Below are positions 26,741 through 36,192 of a stretch of 64,000 nucleotides of DNA, piece by piece; within the stretch, counting starts at the first letter, position 1, and every line of letters begins with the position of its first letter. The notes beneath the pieces were generated by a model that was given only the letters and a program-made list of their open reading frames with translations, searched no databases and was not told where the DNA came from. Source of the DNA: a virus; IMG/VR virus record IMGVR_UViG_3300017991_000072, positions 1 to 64,000 of that record; one strand, written 5' to 3'. The translations under genes and the position numbers were made by a program.

Positions 26741-27997
26741 CTATGATCCCACCCTGATGACTCCGCCGTTGAATTCACTGTCCAAGCCTGAACCTTTAAT
26801 GGAAGATGTCCCTGATCTCCAGATCACGCCGTTGTCCTCCGCCCTGTGGGCCGCGTTTTTCTGGGAAGGCGTGGCCACACCTGTCTGTCCCAGGTTTTCC
26901 TCCATGGGCACTTCTGAAGCGTCCACGTCCAGGTAGTTAGGACCAGCGCCAGCGTTCAAGACCCGAAGGTTGGCGTTATTGACCAGGGGAGTCAGCCCCG
27001 TGGTCTTGACCCATCGTAGGAAGTCCTGTTCATCCTGGGTCAGAGTCTCCGAAATTAGAAGCCTGAAGACATCTCCACCCATGTCCTGGACGCCTGTGAC
27101 CGTCAAAGACCGTCCACTGGTACAGTCATTGTCAACCGTAAGGACTCCACAGCTTTCCGCTTTGACTCCGTACTTGTTACTGTGGACCGTACACTTGGAC
27201 AGCCCCACGAAAGAACCGAAGCCTGACACCGCCCCTTCACTGAAGCCCGCCAGATAACATTCCGTGGCCGTGACGTATTCGCTGTTCAGCGGAAAAATGG
27301 CCGGGAAGAATGGGGGGCTCAACAGACCAGGGGGGTCAGGGTAGGCGTCCGCCATGTAACAGTTGAAGAAATGGACAGACTTGGACTGGCTGATACCGGC
27401 CAGCCCGCGTATCTTCATTCTGTGGATCTGGATGTTCTCACACAAGAGAATAGCCAGACCATAGGTGTTCCACGTGAAGTATCCGGGGCCTTCACCCTGG
27501 ATGATGAACTGTCCACCGGCTACTCCAGAGATCCTTCTAGGGCAACAGTAGGATGTCCCTGGAACCGTGATCCACCCTACGTCCCTGGAGTAGATGTATT
27601 CAACCCCAGACCATTCATTCAGGGAGTAGTCACCGTCCGCCACATGAAGCGTGACGGTAGTGGCCTCTATGGTCTTCCCTTCCATCTGGCCCAAGACCTT
27701 CTCAAATGACCTCCAGGGGTTGGCCTCTGTCCCGTCCCCAACAGCATCATCCCCCGTTGGGGAGATGTAGATGTCCGTGGGCGTGTTGATCACAGACTGG
27801 GCCAGCCGCCAGGCCGTGAAGTCTTCGTCCTTCACTATGACCTGGTAGCCGTCTTCGTAAGTTATCAGCCAGTCCGGGTAGTCCCCGGAGATCTCCTCCG
27901 TGTAGATTGGGGTCCCACCTGGACCGTCCAAGGCTTCCCTTGGCGTGATGGTGGTAGGCCCCGTCAACTGAACCGCTGTGTATCTTGGCGCACTCAT
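26741..27997 (-). CDS. tail fibre-like beta-helix protein, paralogue 2, 418 aa
   Basis: The ATG at 27997 follows GAGGAGGCTTTGTC and overlaps the preceding gene's stop. The same entry motif is present (YISPTGDDAVGDGTEANPW), followed by beta-helix rungs with asparagine/cysteine turns. Three such genes in a row suggest alternative or heteromeric receptor-binding proteins. Paralogous to 25520-26731 and 27994-29454. Confidence 0.8.
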   Translation of the reverse strand: MSAPRYTAVQLTGPTTITPREALDGPGGTPIYTEEISGDYPDWLITYEDGYQVIVKDEDFTAWRLAQSVINTPTDIYISPTGDDAVGDGTEANPWRSFEKVLGQMEGKTIEATTVTLHVADGDYSLNEWSGVEYIYSRDVGWITVPGTSYCCPRRISGVAGGQFIIQGEGPGYFTWNTYGLAILLCENIQIHRMKIRGLAGISQSKSVHFFNCYMADAYPDPPGLLSPPFFPAIFPLNSEYVTATECYLAGFSEGAVSGFGSFVGLSKCTVHSNKYGVKAESCGVLTVDNDCTSGRSLTVTGVQDMGGDVFRLLISETLTQDEQDFLRWVKTTGLTPLVNNANLRVLNAGAGPNYLDVDASEVPMEENLGQTGVATPSQKNAAHRAEDNGVIWRSGTSSIKGSGLDSEFNGGVIRVGS

Positions 27998-29454
27998 GAC
28001 AAAGCCTCCTCTATGAGATCATCAGGCCACTGTAGCGTGTTGGGGTTTCCGCGTAGGTGCCATTGGGTGATGTAGTAGGGGACGTAGACCGTCCCGCCGT
28101 ATCTGGAGTGAACCGCTGGTCCTATGTTGGAGATGTCCACGGACCCGGGGCTGGTGGCCTCATTTGCCGCTGTGGGGTTGTAGGCCCTGATGATGTTGTC
28201 CTCCCCCAAGGACTGGGGGGTGGCCAAGACATCAAAGAACCCGTTATTCTGGGACGCCGCGTCATAGACGTAGATCTGGTTGATCTCCTGGTCCCACCTG
28301 TGAAGGGTTCCCTCCAAGGTGATGACCATGTTGTCCCCGTCCTTCGCTATGCTAAGGATTTCATAGGGGTTATTGTAGCCTGACTTGGTGTTGGACCCTA
28401 GTTCAATGACTGATCCGTGAACGGCTGAAACGCCCAGAGTGTTTCCGTAGCTGTTGACGTATCTGGTACTGACCTGGGATCCAGCGTCAGCCAGTATTCC
28501 TTCACTACCTCCAAAGAACCAACAGTTGGTGAACAGGATCCCACGGCTATCCCTGACCCAGACCTTGGGCCAGTTCCGTGGAATGGAGGGAGCGTAGGTA
28601 TAGCCCATGATCATCCAGGCCAGGTGACAGTTTTCACACCTGTCTATCAGCCCGTAGAAGCTTCTGTGGCCTGAAACATAGATCCCCGAACACCTAGTCA
28701 TCCCAAATGTCCCGCCGTTGGCTGACCCGTAGGCGTCCACGCTAAGGAAGCCTCCAGCTCCGTCATGGGGTCCTATGAACACGTTGGCCCCGTTGATGGC
28801 GTGGGTGTCCGTCAGGGACAAGGAGACGTTCCCAAACAAGACTTCATTCCCTGTGTTTCTCCGGAGCCAGGGGTGAAGCTTCTTGATGACGCCGTTGTAG
28901 GCGTCCTCCGTTGGGCCTGGTTCAATGAAGATCCTGACCAGGACTCCCGGTCCCGTGACCGTCTTTCCCCTGATCTGATCCGCCGCCTTGTTAGGGCTGA
29001 ACCATGGGTTCCCTATCGTCCCGTCTCCTGTGACATCGTCCCCGCTGTAGTGAACGTAGTAGTCCACAGACTCCGTGATGAAGCCTGGTGACGGTCCCGC
29101 CGGTCCTTCTGGCCCTGGTGGCCCTGGGACGCCCCCGCCACCAATGGCAGAAACGCCCCTAGACGCGAAAGGGCCAGACATCACCCGAACTTCCACGGTT
29201 CCGGCTACCGCCCTGACCCCTATGACTTCAGGGGTTCCTTGGCCTTCTCCTCCGAAGGCCAGAGACTCCCCCAAGGACAGGATGGGACTGACCGATGGGT
29301 CCGCGTCTGGGACCTTCCCTTCAGTGATGTAGATCTCTCCGTCTATGGCCGTCACTACCAGGGGGTCCCTGGCGTTCTCTGTCCTGATCAGCGTTCCTGA
29401 CCCGTCATCAGAGAAATGGCCGCCTTTCTTGTTTTCAAGGATGAAATCAGCCAT
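27994..29454 (-). CDS. tail fibre-like protein with collagen-like stretch, paralogue 1, 486 aa
   Basis: The ATG at 29454 follows AGGGAGGATGTG. The N-terminal 110 residues form a beta domain. This is followed by a short collagen-like segment (GPPGPEGPAGPSPG) that commonly trimerises phage fibres. Then comes the entry motif YYVHYSGDDVTGDGTIGNPW and a beta-helix. It is the longest of the three paralogues and probably a receptor-binding protein. Confidence 0.82.
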   Translation of the reverse strand: MADFILENKKGGHFSDDGSGTLIRTENARDPLVVTAIDGEIYITEGKVPDADPSVSPILSLGESLAFGGEGQGTPEVIGVRAVAGTVEVRVMSGPFASRGVSAIGGGGVPGPPGPEGPAGPSPGFITESVDYYVHYSGDDVTGDGTIGNPWFSPNKAADQIRGKTVTGPGVLVRIFIEPGPTEDAYNGVIKKLHPWLRRNTGNEVLFGNVSLSLTDTHAINGANVFIGPHDGAGGFLSVDAYGSANGGTFGMTRCSGIYVSGHRSFYGLIDRCENCHLAWMIMGYTYAPSIPRNWPKVWVRDSRGILFTNCWFFGGSEGILADAGSQVSTRYVNSYGNTLGVSAVHGSVIELGSNTKSGYNNPYEILSIAKDGDNMVITLEGTLHRWDQEINQIYVYDAASQNNGFFDVLATPQSLGEDNIIRAYNPTAANEATSPGSVDISNIGPAVHSRYGGTVYVPYYITQWHLRGNPNTLQWPDDLIEEALS

Positions 29455-29717
29455 CACATCCTCCCTTCCTTCTCCAGGTCACTGACGTTCTTCCGCGTCA
29501 AGGTGGCCTGGCCTGTGATGACCTCCTGGGCCGTGGCCTTCATCCTGGCGTTCAAGGGGGACAGGGGCTTCATGAACTTGTCATTGTCCCCTGGCTTTCC
29601 CTTGCCAGGACGGAGACCCGTGTTGGTGGCCAGGGAGGACGTGGGCCGCTTGGGGGTCCGCTTTGCCCGTTCCTTCCGCGACAGAAACCGGCTGTTAATT
29701 CCCAACTGGTTAGCCAT
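29454..29717 (-). CDS. small basic late protein, 87 aa
   Basis: The start ATG at 29717 lies 8 nt inside the end of the previous gene (ATGGCTAA). Rich in K/R/N with an RKERAKRTPKRPTSS region and a helical C-terminus. Unrecognised. Possibly a virion-internal or assembly factor. Confidence 0.6.
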   Translation of the reverse strand: MANQLGINSRFLSRKERAKRTPKRPTSSLATNTGLRPGKGKPGDNDKFMKPLSPLNARMKATAQEVITGQATLTRKNVSDLEKEGRM

Positions 29718-29982
29718 TGTCTTCCTCCGTCATTTGGTTGAAGAACCAGATCACGTCTGAAACAGTCATGTCCGCCAGGTCTTCCGTCTTGACTCCCATG
29801 GCCACCCCGTCCACGGAGATCTTGGTCATGGGGTTTCCAAAATGGATCTCCATGACGGACCCCACAGGAATAGGGACCAGCTCTGGCTGAAAGCGTTCAA
29901 CCCGTCCGCCACATCCTGGGCGTGGACAGGTGGTCAGCTTCCCTTGTAGGGCTTCATCCTCTGGTTGGGAGAAGACCTCCAT
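29710..29982 (-). CDS. small protein with one CxxxxC zinc-ribbon-like knuckle, 90 aa
   Basis: The likely start is ATG 29982 (GTG one codon upstream). It contains TTCPRPGCGGRVERF near residue 18, a knuckle-like Cys pair without a visible second pair. A beta-rich middle (GSVMEIHFGNP) and a helix with FFNQM follow. Unknown function. It is coupled to its downstream neighbour. Confidence 0.6.
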   Translation of the reverse strand: MEVFSQPEDEALQGKLTTCPRPGCGGRVERFQPELVPIPVGSVMEIHFGNPMTKISVDGVAMGVKTEDLADMTVSDVIWFFNQMTEEDNG

Positions 29983-30020
29983 CACGAAGTCACAGGGGTC
30001 CTTCAGACACCTATACTCCG

Positions 30021-30311
30021 CTACTGGTTCCTGTTCTGTTGGTCTCTGGTCTGTTTCGTTGATCTCTTTTCCCTTCCGCTACCGTATTTCAGCGTCCTGG
30101 CCGCTACCGCTTTGATGGAGGACGCCGAACCCTTCCGCCCTTCTCCGCGCCTGGGGGATGGGTCAATCTTCTCCCCCTGGGACGCCTGTTGAAGGGCTTC
30201 CCTATCCTGAACTGACTTCTCCGCCGTCTCCATAGTCCGCTCCAGGTCCCAGTCCGTGTAGAACTTGAACCCTTCCATGAACGTCTTCTTGGCTTCTTCT
30301 AGTTTCAGCAT
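30021..30311 (-). CDS. hypothetical helical protein, 96 aa
   Basis: The ATG at 30311 is directly after the TGA of the upstream gene (TGACTATG). The N-terminal 45 residues are helical, and the C-terminal half is basic and low-complexity, ending QTRDQQNRNQ. Unrecognised. Follows the 145-aa gene in the same unit. Confidence 0.6.
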   Translation of the reverse strand: MLKLEEAKKTFMEGFKFYTDWDLERTMETAEKSVQDREALQQASQGEKIDPSPRRGEGRKGSASSIKAVAARTLKYGSGREKRSTKQTRDQQNRNQ

Positions 30312-30313
30312 AG

Positions 30314-30751
30314 TCAGGCCAGAACGATGGTCAAGACTTGGATCAGAGCGTAGAGCGTAGTCTTCCCAAGGGACTTCAGAAACTTCTTCCGCCTCTTGGC
30401 TTCGTCTATCAGCTCCAACATCTCCTCCGCGTTTGACGTTAGTGACTTGATGACCAGGGCCGCGTCCATGTGGTCAGCCGCCAGCTCCAAAGCCTCCTCC
30501 AGCTTTCCCTGGCGAAGCTTGAAGTAGATGACTTCCAACAGCTCCCGGCCAAAGGCCAGGAACAGGTCCGCGTTCTGGACAAGAACTTGAAGGTCCGTGG
30601 CTGTGAATAGATCTCCCACAGGGAGATCACCAAGGGAAAGATCACCCAAAGGGGTCTCTATGGTAGGTCCCGTGTCTTCCGTGTGACTTTCAAGAAGGTC
30701 TTTGACAGTGTCTACCGCTTTTTCCCAATCTTCACTTTTCAGTGTACCCAT
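30314..30751 (-). CDS. hypothetical helical protein with C-terminal membrane segment, 145 aa
   Basis: Long amphipathic helices are followed by a hydrophobic C-terminal tail (LYALIQVLTIVLA) that could anchor it in a membrane. No SD is visible before ATG 30751, and a promoter-like sequence ends only a few bases upstream. The mRNA may be almost leaderless, or this is an internal gene read through from upstream. Unknown function. Confidence 0.6.
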   Translation of the reverse strand: MGTLKSEDWEKAVDTVKDLLESHTEDTGPTIETPLGDLSLGDLPVGDLFTATDLQVLVQNADLFLAFGRELLEVIYFKLRQGKLEEALELAADHMDAALVIKSLTSNAEEMLELIDEAKRRKKFLKSLGKTTLYALIQVLTIVLA

Positions 30752-30753
30752 TT

Positions 30754-30783
30754 TCTATACCCATTTCCAGTCCCCGGGGTCAA
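30754..30783 (-). promoter_or_regulatory. candidate internal leftward promoter (TTGACC-18-TATAGA)
   Basis: On the minus strand, TTGACC (30783-30778) is separated by 18 bp from TATAGA (30759-30754). The -35 sits in the loop of a GC hairpin (CCGGGGGTC TTGA CCCCGG) that follows the phosphodiesterase gene, a partial-terminator/promoter layout like that of the early region. The predicted start of transcription falls at or just past the ATG of the next gene, which weakens the call. Confidence 0.35.
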
Positions 30784-30816
30784 GACCCCCGGTTTCTGTT
30801 CCGCTGGCCTCCTATT

Positions 30817-31716
30817 TCAGGATACCAGGAACGTCTTCATGGAGTCCAAGGGGAGCCTGTGACAAGAAGAGACCGTCTCCCCAAGAGGAACACCAGCCTC
30901 CTTTCCTATCAGTTGGCCTACTTCCCAGATGGGCCTGGCCTCCTCCTCCACGCCTTCCTTCCCAGAGTAGACACAGAGCGTGTCCGTGGCGTGTTCTCCT
31001 CCGAAGGGGTCAAAGCCGTGGTCTCCACAGACCACCCAGAAATCAGGCTTCAACATCCAGACCAACAGGCTGAAGATCTGTTCCAGCCAGGAGTAGATCC
31101 CCAAGACCCCGTTGGAAGCTAGGTTGGGGTAGGCGTGGGACACCCTGTCCGCCGCCTTGGTCCCCACACAGACAATGTCACGCCGCCGTAGATCGTTAGC
31201 GTGGCGGAACAGGAACCCGCTGTGGTAGCCAAGAACCAGGACCAGCTTGTCCAGGATGGCCTCCGCGTGGTCCCCGCTGTTCATGTAGCCCCACGTGGTT
31301 CCCAGTCTTTCGTCCATGATGTCAAACAGGAATTCCTCCGGAAGATCAATCCCCTGGGCCACTTCCAGATCCGTGGGACAAGGGAAGCCTGGAATGATCC
31401 AGCTCTTCCCGTGGGCCTTTAGGCCCCACGTGAACGGGGCCAGGAAGGACGCTATGTTCTCTCCATCCAGCCAGGTGGAAGACCTGACATCCGCGAAGGT
31501 AGGCCCTGACAAGGACCTCCCGTTCATGATGACCCCGTGATCCACAGGAGCCAGGCCCGTGTAGACGCTGGCCCAGTTTGGCCCAGAGTAGGGCCGTCCC
31601 TCTATGATGTCTGTGACCACAGACTCCGCTCTGAAGAAGGTCCCCTGTCTGGTGAAGAATTCCTTTTCCTTGGCGTAGTGGTAGGACAGCCCGTCCACAG
31701 CGTAAACTAGGATCAT
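30817..31716 (-). CDS. alkaline-phosphatase-superfamily phosphodiesterase/phosphatase-like protein, 299 aa
   Basis: The ATG at 31716 follows AAGGAGGAGGAGCC. Motifs fit the superfamily. A first metal Asp is in LVYAVDGLS (residue 8). A likely nucleophile Thr or Ser lies in GPNWASVYTG (about 45-53). DRVSHAYP (about 191) and CGDHGFDPFGGEHAT (about 232-246) supply the D..H and DHG...H metal ligands. The family hydrolyses phosphate or sulfate esters or diesters. No signal peptide is seen, so it may be virion-borne or cytoplasmic. Unusual cargo for a phage late operon. Confidence 0.8.
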   Translation of the reverse strand: MILVYAVDGLSYHYAKEKEFFTRQGTFFRAESVVTDIIEGRPYSGPNWASVYTGLAPVDHGVIMNGRSLSGPTFADVRSSTWLDGENIASFLAPFTWGLKAHGKSWIIPGFPCPTDLEVAQGIDLPEEFLFDIMDERLGTTWGYMNSGDHAEAILDKLVLVLGYHSGFLFRHANDLRRRDIVCVGTKAADRVSHAYPNLASNGVLGIYSWLEQIFSLLVWMLKPDFWVVCGDHGFDPFGGEHATDTLCVYSGKEGVEEEARPIWEVGQLIGKEAGVPLGETVSSCHRLPLDSMKTFLVS

Positions 31717-31728
31717 GGCTCCTCCTCC

Positions 31729-34700
31729 TTAGATGTCATCCCCGAAGACTATGATCTGGTCTATTTCAATGGCGTCCCCAATGGTTGGGTCTTGGTTCTG
31801 GAACCTTATTCCAAAATTGGCGTTATTGTCACAGGCTCCGCCTGAATGGGTGGAGATGTTGAAGACGTGGGGTCCTGTCCACAGCGTTGGGCTTTGGAAG
31901 ACCGTTCCCCTGGTGGTGTAGGTGGACCCGTTGGTGGTGTAGAGAAGCGTGACATCCGCGTTGTCATCCGTAGTAGCCCAGAAGGAGACCCTGATGTTGT
32001 CCTTCCCCACTGTGGAGATGGGCATGGTGATATGGTGGTTAGCGCCTCCGTTCAGGACCACATAGCCCTTTCCAGTGAAGTCCGTGAAGCCGTAGCCCGG
32101 CTTCTGGTACACAGAGTAGCCTTCATCAGGGTTGAAGACCCAGGCTTTCCATTCAGCCCCTACGTGGGCCGTGGACCATTCATTGTGAGCCGTGTATACA
32201 TCGTAAGGAAAGCCGGGATCCGAGTCAGACGATGACCAAGGTGGGATCTCCACTGTGGGCTGACGGTAGTCCTCCCAGTCTTCGTAGAACAGGATACTGT
32301 CAGAGTCAGAGCGCATAGGATAGCCGTCACAGGCCACCAGTTGGATGTGGTCAACGTAGGACTGGCCTGAAGACACTGTTCCATCAGCCAGTTCAAACCT
32401 GATCAATAGCCGCGTGTTATGGCAGAAAGGACCCACGCCACACCAGCGCGTGTTCCCATCAGATATAGGGGGTGGCTCTTCAGCCCATTCATGAGCGCCC
32501 ACCAGGTTCATGGACACGTAGGTCCACGTGGACCCAATGTAGGGAGACTCCCATACTTGACTCTCTGTGGAAATGTTGTGGACCAGCCAGTTGTCCCCAT
32601 CGTTGGGGGAAACCTTGACCGTCAGGTAGCTAGGGCCGGAGTCTCCAACTGTGTGCCAGTTCTTGTACCAGAACCGGATGACAGGTTCATAGCGTCCCCT
32701 CATGTCCAGATGAACCGTGTGGTCCAGCCAGACCGCGTCATCAAAGGCGAACTTGTGGATCCGGCCTTCATAATTGCTCCCGTCCCTCCCATAGTCCGCC
32801 ACGGAGACTTCCGTGGGATCGTCAGCCGTCCAAGGAGGACTCTGGTCTGTCCAGTTCAGTCCATCTTCAAAACTTTCCGTGAACCTGACAAAGCCCGTAC
32901 AGGCCGTAGGCGTTGGGGTTGGCGTTGGCGTGTTCGTTGGCGTATCCGTTGGCGTGTTCGTTGGCGTGAAGGTTGGGGTATTGGTAGGCGTGTTCGTGGG
33001 TGTGTTCGTGGGGGTGGACGTGGGCGTAGGCGTTGGCGTGAACGTGGGGAGCGTGGGGTCATAACAGCCTATCAGCTTCACGTCATCTATGAAGACACAG
33101 GAGGAACTGTTGGTGGTGGGCTTGTCTATCCAGACCTTGAACGTCATGTCATGCTGGTGGGAGTAGACACTGTTGTCCAGGTGGTGTTCACTGTAGCCCC
33201 AAAAATTGTTCCCCGCGTGGCCAAACCCAAAGCTATCCAAAGTCTCCCAGGGACCCGTGGGACCAGGGGCCACCTGGATGTTCCCCTTGGCCGCCTGAAC
33301 TGTGATGGACGCCTTGGTCCAGTAGGAGATGACCAGGTCAACCTGGGACTGGGTGTTGTGGGTGTAGGTGACGTATTTGGCCCCCGTCCCCGTTCCAACT
33401 CCAACCCGTCCTTCACTGTCAGAGTCATCACGCCCGTAGTTCCCTACTTCATACCATGCGTCCTGAACATTCTGATACCAGTTGACCGTCCCTGGGACCG
33501 TGTTCAGTTGGTCAAAGTCACTTTCCAGTTCAAAGTCCTCTTCATAGAGAATTGGACAGGTGGTGGGCGTGGCCGTTGGCGTAGCCGTGGGAGTCAGCGT
33601 GGGCGTGTTCGTAGGAATAGGCGTGGGCGTTGGGGAACACTGGTAGGGTCTACACTTATACAGGTTCCACTGTTTGGCTTCGTTCTGGCGTTCATAGGCT
33701 ATCCATTCCTGGGCCGGGTCCCAGGTCAGGTAGGTGTGGTCATAGGGAGTGATGGTGACCACCTGGCCGCCTGTTCCCGGGGAAGACATGGCCTGGTCAA
33801 CGTCAATGACGAAGACTTGGAAGACTCCCGCGTTGGTCTGTCTCTGACAGGCTATTAACTGACCGTCAGGAGACCACAGGGGCCTGTAGTGGTGATATTG
33901 GCCCCTTGTTATGGAGTAGTCCTCCGCCGGGAAAGGCCCTGTCAGTAGGTCCAAGACACAGATCTGGAAGTAGCCGTCTTCGTCCCTCTTGGCGTATGCC
34001 AGCCCAGAATGTGGTCCCCAGTCAAGGTCTATTCTGTCTCCAGGGGAGGCCGTCAGCGGATCCTCCACAGCCATCCCCACGCCCGCCTTGGGATCCGTCA
34101 GGTCAGCCCTGTAGACGTTGAAATTCAGATCAATCCCGTCCTGTTTGATGTAGGCCGCTGTGTTATCATCTGGGCTGAAGCAAGGGAACCCGCGCCAGTT
34201 GGAGTAGTCCGTGACGTTCCTGAACCCTGGCCCCGCCTGGTATAACATGATCTGCCAATGGCCTGATCCCCGCTCTGGCTCCCTTCTACACATCAGCCAT
34301 AAGTTATCAGAAGAGTATTTGACCTGACCGTAGTCTATGGTGTCATCCCCAATCCCAAACCACATCTGGCCAAGACCCGCCACGCCTGTGAACGCCAGCT
34401 TGGTCCTCCCGGTGGTGTTGTTCATGACCTCCGCTATCCCCGCCATGGGTGGTCCTCCAAAGGACGCCCTGGGCCTGAAATGGCTGTAGTCCGCGTTGGC
34501 CGTGACAGGATAGTTCCGCTCCTCCGCCAGGTTCCAGGCTCCTGTCTGGAAGCCGTAGGTGGGGTCCAGGTAGCTGTGAAAGATCCAGTCCCCCGCTGGA
34601 GCCCAGTGTGGATGTCTATGGGTAGACGCTGACTTCTTGGCGCTGATCCTGATGTTGTCCACGTAGAAGGGAGAATTCATCCCAGGGACAGAGTCAGACT

Positions 34701-36192
34701 GGGACCTGAACCTGATGACCAGATCGTTCTGGTTATCACAGGCCGCTGGAAGCGTCTTGGTTTCGTTCTTCCACTCCATGGGGGTGGAGATCTCCATTCC
34801 GTCCATGAAGTCATGTTGAACCCACGGACCTCCTGGCCCGTCCACAGAGTAGTCCAGGTAGCCCTTGGTGTAGGGAGGAAAGATGTCTGTCCCCGTCCAG
34901 CGCCAAGAGACCGTCACGTCCTTCATGGACTGGGTGTTCAGTTGGATGTAGGCGTATTCCACAGCGCCTTCCAGGGAGTCAATCAGCCCTTCATAGGTAC
35001 TGTCCGCCGCGCCGTAGTCCGCCACTGTGACCTTGGCCTCCGTGGACTCCGTCCAGGCCGGGTCCTGGGAGTCCCAGTCCTGGCCGTCTTCAAAGTCTTC
35101 ATAGACCAGGTCCACCAGGTCAGGAACCGTGATCAGGATTTCAGGACACACCTGGGGAAGAGGGGTTGGCGTGGCCGTAGGCGTGGCCGTGGGGACCACG
35201 GGGGTAGGCGTGTTCGTTGGGCCTGGAATGGGCGTGGCCGTGGCTATGGGCCTGACACCTGGGGGTGGGTCCGTCTCTGGGTCAAAGTAGAGCCGGAGCG
35301 CGTAGCGTCCAAGGTAGGCCCCTGGGTCAGGATCCTCTGGCCCCTCCCAGGCTTCTCCATCTTGCCACTTCAGCCAGCCGTAGCCTCCTTCCCCCCAACC
35401 TAGCCCCCAGGAATTCTTGATCTTGAACGCTGATATACTGTCATCATAGCCCACAATGGCTACCGCGTGGGTCCCCAGATATTCTCCCCAAGCGTATTCA
35501 TAGACGCCCCCCGTGTAGTAGATGATGTCTTCATAGATGACCAGCGTGGCCTCCACGGGACCTCTGAAGACCGCCGCCTTGATGGCCTCCACGTTGACGG
35601 TTCCGTAGGATAACCAGGACCATTGATTGACCTTCCAGACTCTATCTTCCCAGTCTTCACACCGGTCAAAACAGTTGTTATCCACGCCAGAGTAGCGGAG
35701 ACAGGCGTCATCTGGGACGCCCGTGTTCTTGAATAACTGGGCCGCCGCTGAAATAGACATCCCTATTTCACAGTCTCCGCCTCCACAGGAGAAGACGAAC
35801 TGTTCAGACAGATCTATGGAGTAGTCCTGGAAGCCCGTGACGATCCTGACCACAGCTTCATAGACCGCCACCTGGCTGAAGGCCGAACAGGCCCCACAGC
35901 TTCCCTGTTGTTTGACGGAAGTCATCCACGGGGACCAGTCCCAGTAGGGAGGAAGAAGGGAGAAGGCCGTGGCTGGCGGATCGTCTCCGGCTGACGTGTC
36001 ATGGGGTGGTTCCGACGCCGGGAACATGGACTTCAGTTGGGCCGTTGACTTCTCTGACAGAGATGTGTGGCCCGCTGACCAGTTCAAGCCCTTGTCCTGG
36101 ATCTCCTGTTGGATCGTGGTCATCTTGACCGCGTCCCCCAGAGCCCACACAGTCACCAAACACATCCACGTCCACAGGATGGACTTCTTCAT
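31729..36192 (-). CDS. secreted papain-family (C1A) protease with beta-propeller and repeated beta-sandwich modules, 1487 aa
   Basis: The start ATG at 36192 (ATGA overlap) begins a signal-peptide-like stretch ([19 protein letters not shown]). The protease domain spans about residues 70-310. It has [10 protein letters not shown] (catalytic Cys near 99), [12 protein letters not shown] (His near 245) and [14 protein letters not shown] (Asn near 261). Linkers of P, T and N (TPTNTPT type) lie near residues 320-345, 860-880 and 1050-1095. Between them are a WD/TolB-like propeller region (about 540-850) and about four modules opening with (E/S)FE.G..W. This layout is common in Chloroflexota secreted proteins. 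Substrate unknown; virion or host-surface proteolysis is inferred. Confidence 0.85.
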   Translation of the reverse strand: MKKSILWTWMCLVTVWALGDAVKMTTIQQEIQDKGLNWSAGHTSLSEKSTAQLKSMFPASEPPHDTSAGDDPPATAFSLLPPYWDWSPWMTSVKQQGSCGACSAFSQVAVYEAVVRIVTGFQDYSIDLSEQFVFSCGGGDCEIGMSISAAAQLFKNTGVPDDACLRYSGVDNNCFDRCEDWEDRVWKVNQWSWLSYGTVNVEAIKAAVFRGPVEATLVIYEDIIYYTGGVYEYAWGEYLGTHAVAIVGYDDSISAFKIKNSWGLGWGEGGYGWLKWQDGEAWEGPEDPDPGAYLGRYALRLYFDPETDPPPGVRPIATATPIPGPTNTPTPVVPTATPTATPTPLPQVCPEILITVPDLVDLVYEDFEDGQDWDSQDPAWTESTEAKVTVADYGAADSTYEGLIDSLEGAVEYAYIQLNTQSMKDVTVSWRWTGTDIFPPYTKGYLDYSVDGPGGPWVQHDFMDGMEISTPMEWKNETKTLPAACDNQNDLVIRFRSQSDSVPGMNSPFYVDNIRISAKKSASTHRHPHWAPAGDWIFHSYLDPTYGFQTGAWNLAEERNYPVTANADYSHFRPRASFGGPPMAGIAEVMNNTTGRTKLAFTGVAGLGQMWFGIGDDTIDYGQVKYSSDNLWLMCRREPERGSGHWQIMLYQAGPGFRNVTDYSNWRGFPCFSPDDNTAAYIKQDGIDLNFNVYRADLTDPKAGVGMAVEDPLTASPGDRIDLDWGPHSGLAYAKRDEDGYFQICVLDLLTGPFPAEDYSITRGQYHHYRPLWSPDGQLIACQRQTNAGVFQVFVIDVDQAMSSPGTGGQVVTITPYDHTYLTWDPAQEWIAYERQNEAKQWNLYKCRPYQCSPTPTPIPTNTPTLTPTATPTATPTTCPILYEEDFELESDFDQLNTVPGTVNWYQNVQDAWYEVGNYGRDDSDSEGRVGVGTGTGAKYVTYTHNTQSQVDLVISYWTKASITVQAAKGNIQVAPGPTGPWETLDSFGFGHAGNNFWGYSEHHLDNSVYSHQHDMTFKVWIDKPTTNSSSCVFIDDVKLIGCYDPTLPTFTPTPTPTSTPTNTPTNTPTNTPTFTPTNTPTDTPTNTPTPTPTPTACTGFVRFTESFEDGLNWTDQSPPWTADDPTEVSVADYGRDGSNYEGRIHKFAFDDAVWLDHTVHLDMRGRYEPVIRFWYKNWHTVGDSGPSYLTVKVSPNDGDNWLVHNISTESQVWESPYIGSTWTYVSMNLVGAHEWAEEPPPISDGNTRWCGVGPFCHNTRLLIRFELADGTVSSGQSYVDHIQLVACDGYPMRSDSDSILFYEDWEDYRQPTVEIPPWSSSDSDPGFPYDVYTAHNEWSTAHVGAEWKAWVFNPDEGYSVYQKPGYGFTDFTGKGYVVLNGGANHHITMPISTVGKDNIRVSFWATTDDNADVTLLYTTNGSTYTTRGTVFQSPTLWTGPHVFNISTHSGGACDNNANFGIRFQNQDPTIGDAIEIDQIIVFGDDI

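Noticed and set aside
32419-33858. 479-codon open frame on the + strand, antisense to the papain-like gene
   Set aside because: Composition mirrors the opposite-strand coding sequence; the V/G/R repeats are the complement of the Thr-Pro linkers. No SD or known domain.
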